From: an uncultured Coriobacteriaceae bacterium
Lineage (GTDB): Bacteria; Actinomycetota; Coriobacteriia; Coriobacteriales; UMGS124
DNA length: 10,841 nt
Reading direction: 5' to 3'
NCBI GenBank assembly: GCA_900555105.1
Contig: USJP01000023.1
Location: 1 to 10,841 of the forward strand
Shown here: piece after piece, positions 1-6,389 of the stretch
How positions within the stretch are numbered: position 1 is the stretch's first letter
Layout: every line of letters starts with the position of its first letter
Program-made: the position numbers and the translations under genes
The notes under the pieces: generated by a model
Database searches by the model: none
What the model was told of the DNA's origin: nothing
What the model saw: only the letters and a program-made list of their open reading frames with translations

Positions 1-1
1 G

Positions 2-268
2 GTCGTCCGCCTGGTCGACGCAAGTGGTGCCGCGCTGCCTGGGTGCGCTGCGACGCTTGAGGTGGACGCAAGCGAGCGCTTTGACGTGCAGTCCGACGAG
101 AACGGCCTGGTCTACCTGGATGTTTCCGATGGCCCGCACGCCGTGTGCCTGGTCGGGGCCGATGGAAGCGATGTTGTGGGGCCTGAGCACTACGTGAACA
201 ACTACCTGGGCTACGGCCTCGTTGAGGATGACTTACGCTCGTATCCCGAGATTGTGGTTGAGGGATAG
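2..268 (+). CDS. C-terminal part of an Ig/carboxypeptidase-regulatory-like domain protein (5' end outside window)
   Basis: The frame is open from base 2 to a TAG at 266-268, so this is the 3' end of a longer gene; the GTG at 62 is only an internal codon. The visible 88 residues begin VVRLVDASGAALPG and continue with SDENGLVYLDVSDGPH. This is the rhythm of a carboxypeptidase-regulatory-like or prealbumin-like beta-sandwich: a strand, 'D-x-x-G-x-x-L-P-G', then 'DENGLVYLDV-x-x-G'. The family tie rests on this pattern only, and no catalytic residues are visible. The stop lies 14 bases before the next gene, so the two are probably co-transcribed. The function is unknown; a surface or secreted protein is plausible, but the N-terminus that would show a signal peptide is missing. 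Confidence 0.7.
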   Translation, partial: VVRLVDASGAALPGCAATLEVDASERFDVQSDENGLVYLDVSDGPHAVCLVGADGSDVVGPEHYVNNYLGYGLVEDDLRSYPEIVVEG

Positions 269-282
269 GGGCTGGAAGGGAC

Positions 283-1350
283 ATGGGTTTGTCGAAGAAG
301 AGCATCGGGTTTGCCCTGGGGGCCCTTGGCGTGGCGGGGGCTTCGGCGCTGCTGGCACATGGCGTGCGCAAGGCTGACCCGCGCTTTTACCGTACCAAGT
401 TTGGGCCGGCCGTTGTGTGCACCACGACCGACGCCGACGGGCGAGCGGTGCGCCTCTTGCTTGTGGGGCGCAGCGTGCAGTCTGCGACGTACGTGGACGA
501 AGAATACCGAGTCGAGCCGGTCTTCGACTACTACCTGGCCTTCGACCTCATGTTTGATGCCAAGCCCGACATCGAGCGCGTCCTCATGGTGGGCGGCGGC
601 GGGTACGCCTATCCCAAACACATCATCGCGACGCGGCCCGAGGTGCACATGGACGTGGTCGAGATCGACCCGGCCATCACGCGCATTGCGCTCAAGGACT
701 TCTATCTCGCGGAGTATCTTTCCGACTTCCCCTTTGGTGGGACCTACGATTTGGGAAGGATATGCGCCGACGGCTGCGACTACCTGTCCGATCTGTCCCG
801 TGTGGTACGAGAAGAGTTTGGGGGAGAGGGCTGTGGAATCGGTCGCGCCGAGCGCGTGATCGGGGATGCCGCGTGCAGGACTGCTGACAACCGTGGGCCC
901 AGTGGCATCGCGAATGAGGTCGATGGGGCCGAGTGCGAGGTCGGCGATGCCGCGTGCCAGACCGACCATGCCGAGCACGTGACCGGCGATGTCGCGTGTG
1001 ACTCTGAGTTTGCCCGCCAGGCGTGCCGTCGCTATGGCGTCAGTTTCGGTCAGCGCTATGACGCCATGGTCTTCGACGTGTTCGCTGGCAAGAAGCCTGT
1101 TGCATCCCTTGCGAGCCCGGCAGTCATCCGCAACGCCCACACCTGCCTGAACCCTGGCGGCGTCCTCATCGCCAACGTCGTCTCAACGCTCGAGGGTCCG
1201 AAGTCGACGTTCCTGCACCAGTACGTCGAGGCCCTCGAGGGCGAGTTCGCCTACGTCCACGTCATCCCCCTCTCGCCCGACAGCACCGACGCCCCCGACA
1301 ACGTCATCCTCCTCGCCACCGACGCCACCTGGGAGTTTGCGGGGATGTAG
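283..1350 (+). CDS. Spermidine-synthase-like (class I methyltransferase fold) protein with N-terminal membrane anchor and repeat insert
   Basis: The protein has 355 aa and starts at ATG 283 behind a GGAAGGG (274-280). Residues 8-25 form one hydrophobic helix followed by HGVRK, which suggests a membrane anchor. Residues 75-135 match the spermidine synthase family: a 'FDYYLAFDLMF' helix, the nucleotide-binding loop MVGGGGYAYP (102-111) and the acidic strand end VVEIDP (125-130). The fold resumes with YDAMVFDVFAG (259-269) and LNPGGVLIANVVS (289-301). The D-S/T-D-P active-site motif of true spermidine synthases is not seen where YDAMVFDVFAG stands, so polyamine synthesis is doubtful; many actinobacterial relatives of this type are uncharacterised. 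Residues about 172-258 are much longer than the short linker expected between those two parts and contain repeats (separate entry). It follows the previous gene by 14 bases and ends just before a terminator. Confidence 0.85.
   Translation: MGLSKKSIGFALGALGVAGASALLAHGVRKADPRFYRTKFGPAVVCTTTDADGRAVRLLLVGRSVQSATYVDEEYRVEPVFDYYLAFDLMFDAKPDIERVLMVGGGGYAYPKHIIATRPEVHMDVVEIDPAITRIALKDFYLAEYLSDFPFGGTYDLGRICADGCDYLSDLSRVVREEFGGEGCGIGRAERVIGDAACRTADNRGPSGIANEVDGAECEVGDAACQTDHAEHVTGDVACDSEFARQACRRYGVSFGQRYDAMVFDVFAGKKPVASLASPAVIRNAHTCLNPGGVLIANVVSTLEGPKSTFLHQYVEALEGEFAYVHVIPLSPDSTDAPDNVILLATDATWEFAGM
847..1011 (+). repeat. Three imperfect 42-bp units inside the spermidine-synthase-like gene
   Basis: In-frame units lie at 847-888, 928-969 and 970-1011; units 2 and 3 are directly adjacent, and a 39-base spacer separates units 1 and 2. 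Each begins GCCGAG and encodes A-E-x-x-x-G-D-A/V-A-C (residues 189-198, 216-225, 230-239). Over the first 30 bases the units agree at 26/30 (1 vs 2), 23/30 (2 vs 3) and 25/30 (1 vs 3), counted by hand. All spacings keep the reading frame. The insert region holds six cysteines (184, 198, 218, 225, 239, 248). Confidence 0.85.
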
Positions 1351-1352
1351 CC

Positions 1353-1399
1353 AAAAAAAGCCCGCGTTCTGGCAGCGTATGCCAAAACGCGGGCTTTTT
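1353..1399. terminator. Bidirectional rho-independent terminator
   Basis: AAAAAGCCCGCGTT (1355-1368) pairs perfectly with AACGCGGGCTTTTT (1386-1399). An inner TGGCA/TGCCA stem (1370-1374 with 1380-1384) lies in the loop. There is an A-run on the left and a T-run on the right, so it can stop transcription from the spermidine-synthase-like gene on plus and from the toxin gene on minus, which converge here. Confidence 0.9.
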
Positions 1400-1419
1400 C
1401 ATGGTCGCAGCCGGAATGT

Positions 1420-1740
1420 TTAAAACTCCAGGTAACTTGTGATGACCTGCACGTAGGCCCGATTAACGCGACCAATCGGCGCCTCGCGCAGGAGTTTTTC
1501 GTACGATAGCTCGAATACCTGGTCTATACGCACGAACGAGGGCTTTCTTAAACGGCATTCTTGCCAGTCGAGAATGGGCAGGCATTTGCCCGAGCCGTCT
1601 GCCCTGAGGTCTTTCGAAGTCACTTTTGCCGCTATGACCAGGCAGCGCCCGTCTTGAACGTCAAGAACAATAACTGGCCTCACCTTGCTGATGTCAAGAT
1701 GATCGGAAAACTCAACATAGGCAAGCCAGACATCCCCGAT
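1420..1740 (-). CDS. MazF/PemK-like toxin, start codon unclear
   Basis: The minus-strand frame ends with TAA at 1420-1422. It is open back to a TAG at 1741-1743 and reads GDVWLAYVEFSDHLDISK followed by VRPVIVLDV, then VIAAKVTSK. This is the MazF/PemK endoribonuclease pattern: 'GD(I/V)W', 'RPV(I/L)V' and 'T-S' after the third strand. In characterised MazF proteins the Arg of the RP motif and the Thr of the T-S motif act in RNA cleavage, and both are present. There is no ATG, GTG or TTG that would include GDVW: the only codon before it that could serve is ATC at 1738-1740. The first normal start is GTG at 1681-1683, which would remove the first beta-strand and leave 87 aa. The gene may use ATC, may have lost its start (a CTAGATC here could come from CTATGATC by loss of one T), or may be inactive. 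The antitoxin stop is 7 bases upstream of the ATC, so the two form an operon. Confidence 0.75.
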   Translation of the reverse strand: MGDVWLAYVEFSDHLDISKVRPVIVLDVQDGRCLVIAAKVTSKDLRADGSGKCLPILDWQECRLRKPSFVRIDQVFELSYEKLLREAPIGRVNRAYVQVITSYLEF

Positions 1741-1747
1741 CTAGGGC

Positions 1748-2014
1748 TTATGCCAGGTCATCGTAGAGTCCGTCGTCTTCGGCGCAGTCCCAGTCTGCTG
1801 GTAGGGTAGTCGTACGGGTTTTGACATCCATGGATATGACGTCCTGCTTTGACCAGTCTATATTTGGAATGTGGTCCTCAGATACCGGTGCGATAACAAC
1901 CCATGGCTTTGAGTTTCGAAAGACTGTAACCGGCTGTTTTGTGGAAGAAACGGCCGCGGCAATCTTGGAGAAGTTGGCGCGGGTTTCTGCAACTGTTGCT
2001 GTGAGTTCGGGCAT
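1748..2014 (-). CDS. Phd/YefM-family antitoxin
   Basis: The protein has 88 aa and starts at ATG 2012-2014 behind a strong AAGGAGGA (2018-2025). The N-terminal half, TVAETRANFSKIAAAV then QPVTVFRNSKPWVVIAPV, is the Phd/YefM DNA-binding fold: 'S/T-x-x-E-x-R-x-x-F-S/L-x-x-x', a short helix, then 'P-V-x-V-x-R-x-x-K-P-x-x-V-I'. The C-terminal part, from residue ~50, is acidic and Trp/Asp-rich (DWDCAEDD-x-L-Y-D-D-L-A) and is probably the disordered toxin-blocking tail. It precedes the toxin gene as usual for type II modules. Phd/YefM antitoxins normally repress their own promoter, and a matching operator core lies just upstream. Pairing with a MazF/PemK-type toxin rather than Doc or YoeB makes this a mixed pair. 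Confidence 0.88.
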   Translation of the reverse strand: MPELTATVAETRANFSKIAAAVSSTKQPVTVFRNSKPWVVIAPVSEDHIPNIDWSKQDVISMDVKTRTTTLPADWDCAEDDGLYDDLA

Positions 2015-2044
2015 TGTTCCTCCTTTGCAACAAACCGTAACTAA

Positions 2045-2070
2045 ATTATAGCGTTCATTATGTACATCAT
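2045..2070 (-). promoter_or_regulatory. Promoter and putative Phd/YefM operator of the toxin-antitoxin operon
   Basis: On minus there is a perfect TATAAT -10 box (plus-strand ATTATA, 2045-2050), 20 bases before the Shine-Dalgarno. The -35 region has no good consensus. An imperfect palindrome, AT-T-ATGTACAT-C-AT (2057-2070), sits in the spacer/-35 region and contains TGTACA at 2061-2066. TGTACA is the known core of YefM-YoeB operators, so autorepression from this site is likely. Only one core copy is seen. Confidence 0.65.
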
Positions 2071-2121
2071 ACTAGGCATCGTTACAAATTGGAGCCATGT
2101 AATGCACCGCAACGGGCATGC

Positions 2122-2130
2122 TGCTAAAAT
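2122..2130 (+). promoter_or_regulatory. Extended -10 promoter for the rhomboid gene (candidate)
   Basis: TGCTAAAAT (2122-2130) fits an extended -10 (TG-n-TAAAAT), 38 bases before the chosen ATG at 2169. No convincing -35 is seen 16-18 bases upstream, which is acceptable for an extended -10 promoter. It is divergent to the toxin-antitoxin promoter. Confidence 0.45.
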
Positions 2131-2168
2131 AGGCACACGATCCGTTTTTGGATGAAAGGCGGTTTGCG

Positions 2169-2873
2169 ATGGACGAGAAGACGGGCACTGTGCAGGTCCC
2201 TGCGAACGCTCCAGTGCAGGGCGGTGCGGAAGCGACGGCGACGAAGGCCCCCTTCGCTCCGAAGGTCGACCTTCCCAAGGAGAAAAAGCCGCGCACGCCG
2301 ATTCCCATCAAGTTCAACTCACCGGTGATTCTTGGATTTACGGCCCTGTCGCTCGTGGCGTTGTTGCTGGGGTTCATTACCGGAGGGGCGACCAACACAC
2401 TGCTTTTCAGCACGTACCGCACCTCGGCACTCGACCCGCTTGGCTTCGTGCGCATGTTCACATACGTGCTGGGTCACGCCGACTTCCAGCATTGGATCAC
2501 CAACATCACGCTGCTCCTCATCGTAGGCCCCCTGATTGAGGAGAAGTACGGCAGCATCAAGACCCTTCTGCTCATTCTCATCACCGCGTTTGTCACGGCG
2601 GTCTTCAACAACCTGCTCTTTAGCACGGGGCTGATGGGTGCAAGCGGCATCGTCTTCGCGATGATCCTGCTCTCCTCGTTTGCCAGCTACGAGAGGGGTT
2701 CCATCCCGCTCACGCTCATCCTCGTTGCGGTGATTTTCATCGGCGGTCAGATTTTCGCGGCTCTGCAGCCCGATGGCATCTCCCAGTTCGCTCACATCTT
2801 CGGCGGCATCGTGGGCTGCGCCGCCGGTTTCTTCATGAACCGCAAGGCTTCAAAGAAAGGCAAGAAGAAGTAA
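2169..2873 (+). CDS. Rhomboid-family intramembrane serine protease
   Basis: The protein has 234 aa. ATG 2169 is preferred over the in-frame TTG at 2148 because AAAGGCGG (2155-2162) lies 6 bases before it. Residues 1-50 are a soluble, Pro/Ala/Lys-rich leader without a signal peptide, presumably cytosolic. Hydrophobic helices follow at about 52-71, 112-122, 131-150, 156-172, 180-199 and 207-222. Rhomboid signatures are present: H103-ADFQ-H108-WIT-N112 in the second helix, the nucleophile in GASG (Ser159) and the partner His209 in FAHIFGG. These suit the Ser-His dyad and oxyanion residues of the family, so it should be active and cleave membrane-protein substrates within the bilayer; the substrate is not predictable. 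It ends in a Lys-rich tail (KASKKGKKK) that would sit on the cytosolic face. Confidence 0.92.
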   Translation: MDEKTGTVQVPANAPVQGGAEATATKAPFAPKVDLPKEKKPRTPIPIKFNSPVILGFTALSLVALLLGFITGGATNTLLFSTYRTSALDPLGFVRMFTYVLGHADFQHWITNITLLLIVGPLIEEKYGSIKTLLLILITAFVTAVFNNLLFSTGLMGASGIVFAMILLSSFASYERGSIPLTLILVAVIFIGGQIFAALQPDGISQFAHIFGGIVGCAAGFFMNRKASKKGKKK

Positions 2874-2897
2874 GGCTCAGCAAGCAAAGCAGTCACG

Positions 2898-2933
2898 AAA
2901 AAGGGCTTCGGGATTGTTCCCGAAGCCCTTTTT
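2898..2933. terminator. Strong bidirectional rho-independent terminator
   Basis: A perfect 16-bp stem (2898-2913 with 2918-2933) has a 4-base loop TTGT. It begins with AAAAAGGGC and ends with GCCCTTTTT, so either strand gives a U-run. It lies between the convergent rhomboid and symporter genes and can serve both. Confidence 0.93.
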
Positions 2934-2994
2934 GCAGGCGGTGTTTTGCTGCCCTGTAAGGTGAATCGCCCGTTGGACCGCCTCGTCGCAAGTT

Positions 2995-3013
2995 GTGCAA
3001 GCTGCTCTTGCAC
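2995..3013. repeat. Small inverted repeat downstream of the symporter gene
   Basis: GTGCAAG (2995-3001) and CTTGCAC (3007-3013) form a perfect 7-bp stem with loop CTGCT, about 60 bases past the symporter stop on minus. No U-run follows on either strand, so a terminator role is weak. It may be a 3'-end mRNA-stabilising hairpin or chance. Confidence 0.35.
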
Positions 3014-3073
3014 TAGTCCCAACCAAGATTGCACCAGCCCTAAATGAGTGACTCGCCGCAGGTTGCTTACCTC

Positions 3074-4486
3074 TTACGCCAGCCCCAGCCAGGTCTGTAC
3101 CACGGGGATCCAGCCGCCGATGAGGATGACGACGATGAGAACCGGCAGCACGTAGGTGAGGTAGCCGCGTGCCCAGCGCGGGAACTTGAGGCCCTCGCCG
3201 GTGTTGGCCTCGGCCAGGAAGTTATCGAAGCCCCAGCCGCGCTTATGCGTGCAGAAAAGCAGCAGCAACAGGCCGCCAAGGGGCAGCAGGTTGTTGGACA
3301 TGATGAAGTCTTCAACGCCCTGGATGTCGCCGATGCCGGGCACAACGACGCCAGAAAGCACGTTGAAGCCCAGCAGGCACGGCAGGCTCAGGAGGAAGAG
3401 CAAAATACCGTTGATGACGCAGGCCTTCTTGCGCGGCGTGCCCCACTGGTCCATCGAGAAGCTCATGATGTTTTCGAAGACCGCCACCACGGTGCTGAGC
3501 GCGGCAAAGCTCATGAACAGGAAGAAAAGCGTGCACCAGAGCTGGCCGAGAGGCATCTGCTCAAAAACGCTGGGAAGCGTGATGAACACGAGGCCAGGGC
3601 CGCTACCGGGTTCGACGCCAAAGGCGAAGCAGGCGGGGAAGATGATGAGGCCGGCCATGAGCGCGACGAGGGTATCGACGCCGGCAATGCGCACAGCCTC
3701 GCCGGGAAGCGAGCGGTCCTTGCCCAGGTAGCTGCCGAAAATCAGCATGCCGCCTGCACCGATGGACAGGGTGAAGAACGCCTGGCCCATGGCGGCGTAC
3801 ACGGCATCCACAGTGTTGCCCAGACCCTGGCCGAAGAGCTTGTCGAAGTCGGGCAGCAGGTAAAAGGACAGGCCGTCCATGCCGCCGGGCAGGGTGACTG
3901 CGCGCACGCACAGTACGAGCATGATGACGAACAGCGCGCTCATCATGACCTTCGTGATGCGCTCCACGCCCTTCTGCAAGCCCAGGCTGCAAATAAGCAC
4001 GCCCAGCACCACGACGATGGCCATGTACACGAGCATCTCGCCGGGACTGGCGAGCAGCGCGTTGAAGATCTGGCTGCTCTGCTCTGCCGTGACGCCCGTG
4101 AGCTGCCCCGTTGCGCTCTTCACCATGAGGGCGAGCATCCAGCCTGCAACGGTGGTGTAGAACATCATGAGCAGATAGTTGCCGACCAGGCCGAGCCACT
4201 TGATGCGGTGCCATTTGGTACCCTCGGGCTCAAGCGTGTCGTAGCTGCGAGCAATGCTCTTCTGGCTGGCGCGACCGGCGGCGAACTCCATTACCAGGAT
4301 AGGCAGGCCAAAGATGAGAAGGAACACCAGGTACATGAGGACGAACGCACCGCCGCCGTACTCACCCGTGATATAGGGGAAACGCCAGACGTTGCCCAAG
4401 CCGATGGCGCAGCCTGCGCTCACCAGGATGAAGCCGAGCCGCGAGGCGAATTGTTCGCGCTCGGGGACGGAGGCGTGTTTTTCCAT
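3074..4486 (-). CDS. Neurotransmitter:sodium symporter (NSS/SNF) family transporter
   Basis: The protein has 470 aa. ATG 4484-4486 is chosen over an in-frame start 17 codons upstream because AAAGGAG (4494-4500) stands before it. Residues 10-50 align well with the first helix of LeuT: RLGFILVSAGCAIGLGN-VWRFPYI, then EYGGGAF. In LeuT this unwound helix binds the two Na+ ions and the substrate. Equivalents of LeuT Ala22, Asn27 and Arg30 (A27, N32, R35) are kept, and LeuT Asn21 is Cys26 here. The TM6 region ('AFFTLSIGAGGMLIFGSYLGKD') also fits. The protein ends shortly after a helix YLTYVLPVLIVVILIGGWI, consistent with the shorter, 11-helix bacterial members such as MhsT and Tyt1. The likely role is Na+-driven uptake of an amino acid; which one cannot be told. 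It is monocistronic and divergent from the DNA glycosylase across a region with three copies of a putative operator motif. Confidence 0.92.
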   Translation of the reverse strand: MEKHASVPEREQFASRLGFILVSAGCAIGLGNVWRFPYITGEYGGGAFVLMYLVFLLIFGLPILVMEFAAGRASQKSIARSYDTLEPEGTKWHRIKWLGLVGNYLLMMFYTTVAGWMLALMVKSATGQLTGVTAEQSSQIFNALLASPGEMLVYMAIVVVLGVLICSLGLQKGVERITKVMMSALFVIMLVLCVRAVTLPGGMDGLSFYLLPDFDKLFGQGLGNTVDAVYAAMGQAFFTLSIGAGGMLIFGSYLGKDRSLPGEAVRIAGVDTLVALMAGLIIFPACFAFGVEPGSGPGLVFITLPSVFEQMPLGQLWCTLFFLFMSFAALSTVVAVFENIMSFSMDQWGTPRKKACVINGILLFLLSLPCLLGFNVLSGVVVPGIGDIQGVEDFIMSNNLLPLGGLLLLLFCTHKRGWGFDNFLAEANTGEGLKFPRWARGYLTYVLPVLIVVILIGGWIPVVQTWLGLA

Positions 4487-4525
4487 TCTTGGTCTCCTTT
4501 GCGTGCTTGGGCGCCCTTGGATTGA

Positions 4526-4543
4526 GCGCTTGCGCAAAAGCGC
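4526..4543. repeat. Inverted repeat in the leader of the symporter gene
   Basis: GCGCTT (4526-4531), GCGCAA and AAGCGC (4538-4543) form a perfect 6-bp stem with a 6-base loop, 40 bases upstream of the symporter ATG on minus. It also contains the palindrome TTGCGCAA. It could be a 5'-UTR hairpin or a protein-binding site. Confidence 0.4.
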
Positions 4544-4666
4544 ATACGGTCGTTTTCACACAACGGCATAGGATACCAGTCTTTTTTGCTGGAAGATGGC
4601 TGAAAACGCCCTAATTGGCTGCGTTTGCGTTCTGAATCACGCATTAGCCTCGCCGTCGCCAAGAAA

Positions 4667-4750
4667 TAACATACATTTGGCGAGTCGAAATGTATGTTAA
4701 AGTATTAAAAGCCCAGTTGGCACAATTTCTACATCTATGAAATGTATGTT
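4667..4750. promoter_or_regulatory. Three-copy 11-bp motif, putative operator between divergent genes
   Basis: TAACATACATTT (4667-4678) and AAATGTATGTTA (4688-4699) are a perfect 12-bp inverted repeat with 9 bases between. AAATGTATGTT recurs exactly at 4740-4750. Half-site centres are 20 and 52 bases apart, close to two and five helical turns, so all three would face the same side of the DNA. The site lies about 180 bases from the symporter start and 33 bases from the glycosylase start. It does not resemble the actinobacterial LexA box (GAAC-n4-GTTC). A regulator controlling one or both flanking genes is inferred; none is encoded next to it that is known to bind this motif. Confidence 0.65.
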
Positions 4751-4782
4751 GTTTGCTGTCACTTCGAATGAATGAGGCCCGC

Positions 4783-5298
4783 ATGACTGATTCTTCCGCG
4801 CACGTGTCGCTTGTCTTCCATAGCGTCGAGCCCATTTGGTCGCCCGATGCCCGCGTGCTTGTGCTCGGGACCATGCCGAGCCCAAAGTCGCGCGAGGTGG
4901 GCATTCCTTACGGCCACCCGCAAAACCGGTTCTGGCCGGTGCTCGCCGCCCTGTTCGGCGACGAGGACCCCAAGACGCCCGAGGGAAGGCGCGCCTTAGC
5001 CCGTGCACACCATGTTGCCATTTTCGACGTGCTCAAGAGTTGCAGCATCGAAGGTGCCTCGGATGCCTCCATTCGCGACGCGGTGCCTCAGGATATCCCT
5101 GCGTTTATCGCGGGCACGCAGATCGGCCGCGTTGCGCTCACGGGCTCCACGGCCCTGCGTTTTTACGAACGCTTTCTCGCCAAGAAAGTCGGCCTGCCGT
5201 ACCAGGGCTTCCCCTCCACCAGCCCCGCCAACGCCCGCTGGAAACTACCCGATCTCATCGAGGCATACAGACCGCTCAAGCAGTGGGCGGAAGGCTGA
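4783..5298 (+). CDS. Hypoxanthine/uracil-DNA glycosylase, UDG superfamily (family 6 type)
   Basis: The protein has 171 aa. ATG 4783 has a GAGG 5 bases upstream (4774-4777); the earlier in-frame TTG (4753) and ATG (4768) have no Shine-Dalgarno. The protein matches the DNA-deoxyinosine glycosylase branch of the uracil-DNA-glycosylase superfamily: VLVLGTMPSPKSRE (25-38), YGHPQNRFWPVL (43-54), FDVLKSC (81-87), ALTGSTA (118-124) and FPSTSPANA (143-151). In the characterised Methanosarcina family-6 enzyme an Asn in the region equivalent to HPQN (Asn48 here) is catalytic. The likely role is excision of deaminated bases, hypoxanthine from adenine and/or uracil from cytosine, to start base-excision repair in the cytosol. 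It appears to be a single-gene unit, with 130 bases to the next gene. Confidence 0.87.
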   Translation: MTDSSAHVSLVFHSVEPIWSPDARVLVLGTMPSPKSREVGIPYGHPQNRFWPVLAALFGDEDPKTPEGRRALARAHHVAIFDVLKSCSIEGASDASIRDAVPQDIPAFIAGTQIGRVALTGSTALRFYERFLAKKVGLPYQGFPSTSPANARWKLPDLIEAYRPLKQWAEG

Positions 5299-5428
5299 TT
5301 GTGCCAGAAACGTGCTACGATTGACTCACGCGGAATTGCAATATTGGGGTTGGTGCTTGGGGTTCTTCCGGTAAGCAGGCCTACCTCAACGCGGCGTCGT
5401 TCGTCGAGCGTTGTAAAAGGGGAGAAGC

Positions 5429-6304
5429 ATGAACCTGCGTCATTTGGAGACGTTCGTTGCGGTGGCCGAAAAGGGCTCGTTTTCCAAGGCGGCCCAGGCC
5501 CTCTACACAACTGCGACTGCGCTGACGCAGCAAATCAATGCCCTCGAACGCGAACTTGGTTTTCAGCTACTCGCTCGTGATTACCGTGGCGCCTCGCTTA
5601 CTGAGGCCGGCTCGGTCTATCTTAGCCATGCGCGGGACATCATCAATCTTGAGCATACGGCCGAGCGAGAGGCGCGCGCTGTGGCGGGTCTGGGGCGTCC
5701 GCGCATTAACGTGGGTTCCTATCGCAACGTAGAACTCGTTTTACTTAAGGATGCGCTGGCGGGTTTTTCAAAGATTCATCCTGATGCCGACGTTTCCTTT
5801 GTGGATGGCAACTACCGCGACTTTCTCAATCAACTTGAGAGTGGTGACATCGACCTGTACATCCAGCCGTTCGATTCCGGGCTTGACCGCCCTGACATCG
5901 GTTTTCAGCGTATTGGTGCGACGGGTATCAGCTGCAGCATGGCGGTTGATCATCCACTGGCTTCTCACAAGTCTTTGTCTGTGGGCGATTTGGCCGACTG
6001 CGACGTCATTGTGAGCTGCGGGTGCGGGCTGCACTTGTTCGATGGACTCGGGCAGCGCCTGTTGTCTCGTGAGCCGAATATCCGCATCTGGAAATTTGCC
6101 ACAGACAGCGAGGTCTGGACGCATGTGCTCACGCGGGGGTTCATTCTTATGAACCTCGCCTATTCCGCACCGCTGCTTGGCAGTTCGGTAGCCGTGCCGA
6201 TTGACTGGCCCGAGACGTTCGAGTACGGCTATGTCTACCGCACTCCATGTTCGGATGTTGTCCGTGGGTTCCTCGATTATGCTGCGGGGCATCAACAGAT
6301 TTAA
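5429..6304 (+). CDS. LysR-family transcriptional regulator
   Basis: The protein has 291 aa and starts at ATG 5429 behind AAAAGGGGAG (5415-5424). Residues 1-60 are a textbook LysR winged helix-turn-helix: MNLRHLETFVAVAEKGSFSK, AAQALYTTATALTQQINALE, then RELGFQLLAR and LTEAG. The effector domain (about 90-291) binds a small molecule in this family; its C-terminal half has an unusual Cys pair in IVSCGCGLHLFDG. It lies 137 bases upstream of the flavoprotein operon in the same direction, the arrangement of a dedicated activator, although LysR genes are more often divergent. The ligand is probably the substrate or product of the reductase (inference). Codon choice is more mixed, with more T-ending codons, than in the flavoprotein gene. 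Confidence 0.93.
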   Translation: MNLRHLETFVAVAEKGSFSKAAQALYTTATALTQQINALERELGFQLLARDYRGASLTEAGSVYLSHARDIINLEHTAEREARAVAGLGRPRINVGSYRNVELVLLKDALAGFSKIHPDADVSFVDGNYRDFLNQLESGDIDLYIQPFDSGLDRPDIGFQRIGATGISCSMAVDHPLASHKSLSVGDLADCDVIVSCGCGLHLFDGLGQRLLSREPNIRIWKFATDSEVWTHVLTRGFILMNLAYSAPLLGSSVAVPIDWPETFEYGYVYRTPCSDVVRGFLDYAAGHQQI

Positions 6305-6310
6305 TAGGCC

Positions 6311-6389
6311 TTTCAAGTATTCATATAACCCTTCAAGCCTCTTGGAAACCCTGCTATTCACGGCACTTTGTTTCAGGATTACCTTTGAA
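6311..6389 (+). promoter_or_regulatory. TTCAAG half-site cluster in the leader of the flavoprotein operon (candidate LysR sites)
   Basis: TTCAAG occurs at 6312-6317 and again at 6332-6337, exactly 20 bases apart. The near-complements CTTGGAA (6341-6347) and CTTTGAA (6383-6389) follow, the first making an imperfect dyad TTCAAG-CCT-CTTGGAA. A possible -10, TATAAC (6324-6329), lies between the direct copies without a recognisable -35. This fits an activator-dependent promoter but is only suggestive. Confidence 0.35.

Noticed and set aside
847..1011. Possible link between the coding repeats in the spermidine-synthase-like gene and the 76-bp intergenic repeat
   Set aside because: Only vague similarity in GC-rich words such as GCCGCGTG; no alignable stretch long enough.
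211..1140. 309-codon open frame on minus, opposite the spermidine-synthase-like gene
   Set aside because: No domain or ribosome-binding site is recognisable, and it would overlap the end of the upstream gene. The Rossmann motifs are on plus.
3044..4525. 493-codon open frame on plus, opposite the symporter gene
   Set aside because: It is rich in His, Glu, Asp, Ala and Gln, without any fold pattern, as expected from the complement of a GC-rich membrane-protein gene. The minus frame has clear NSS motifs and a good Shine-Dalgarno.
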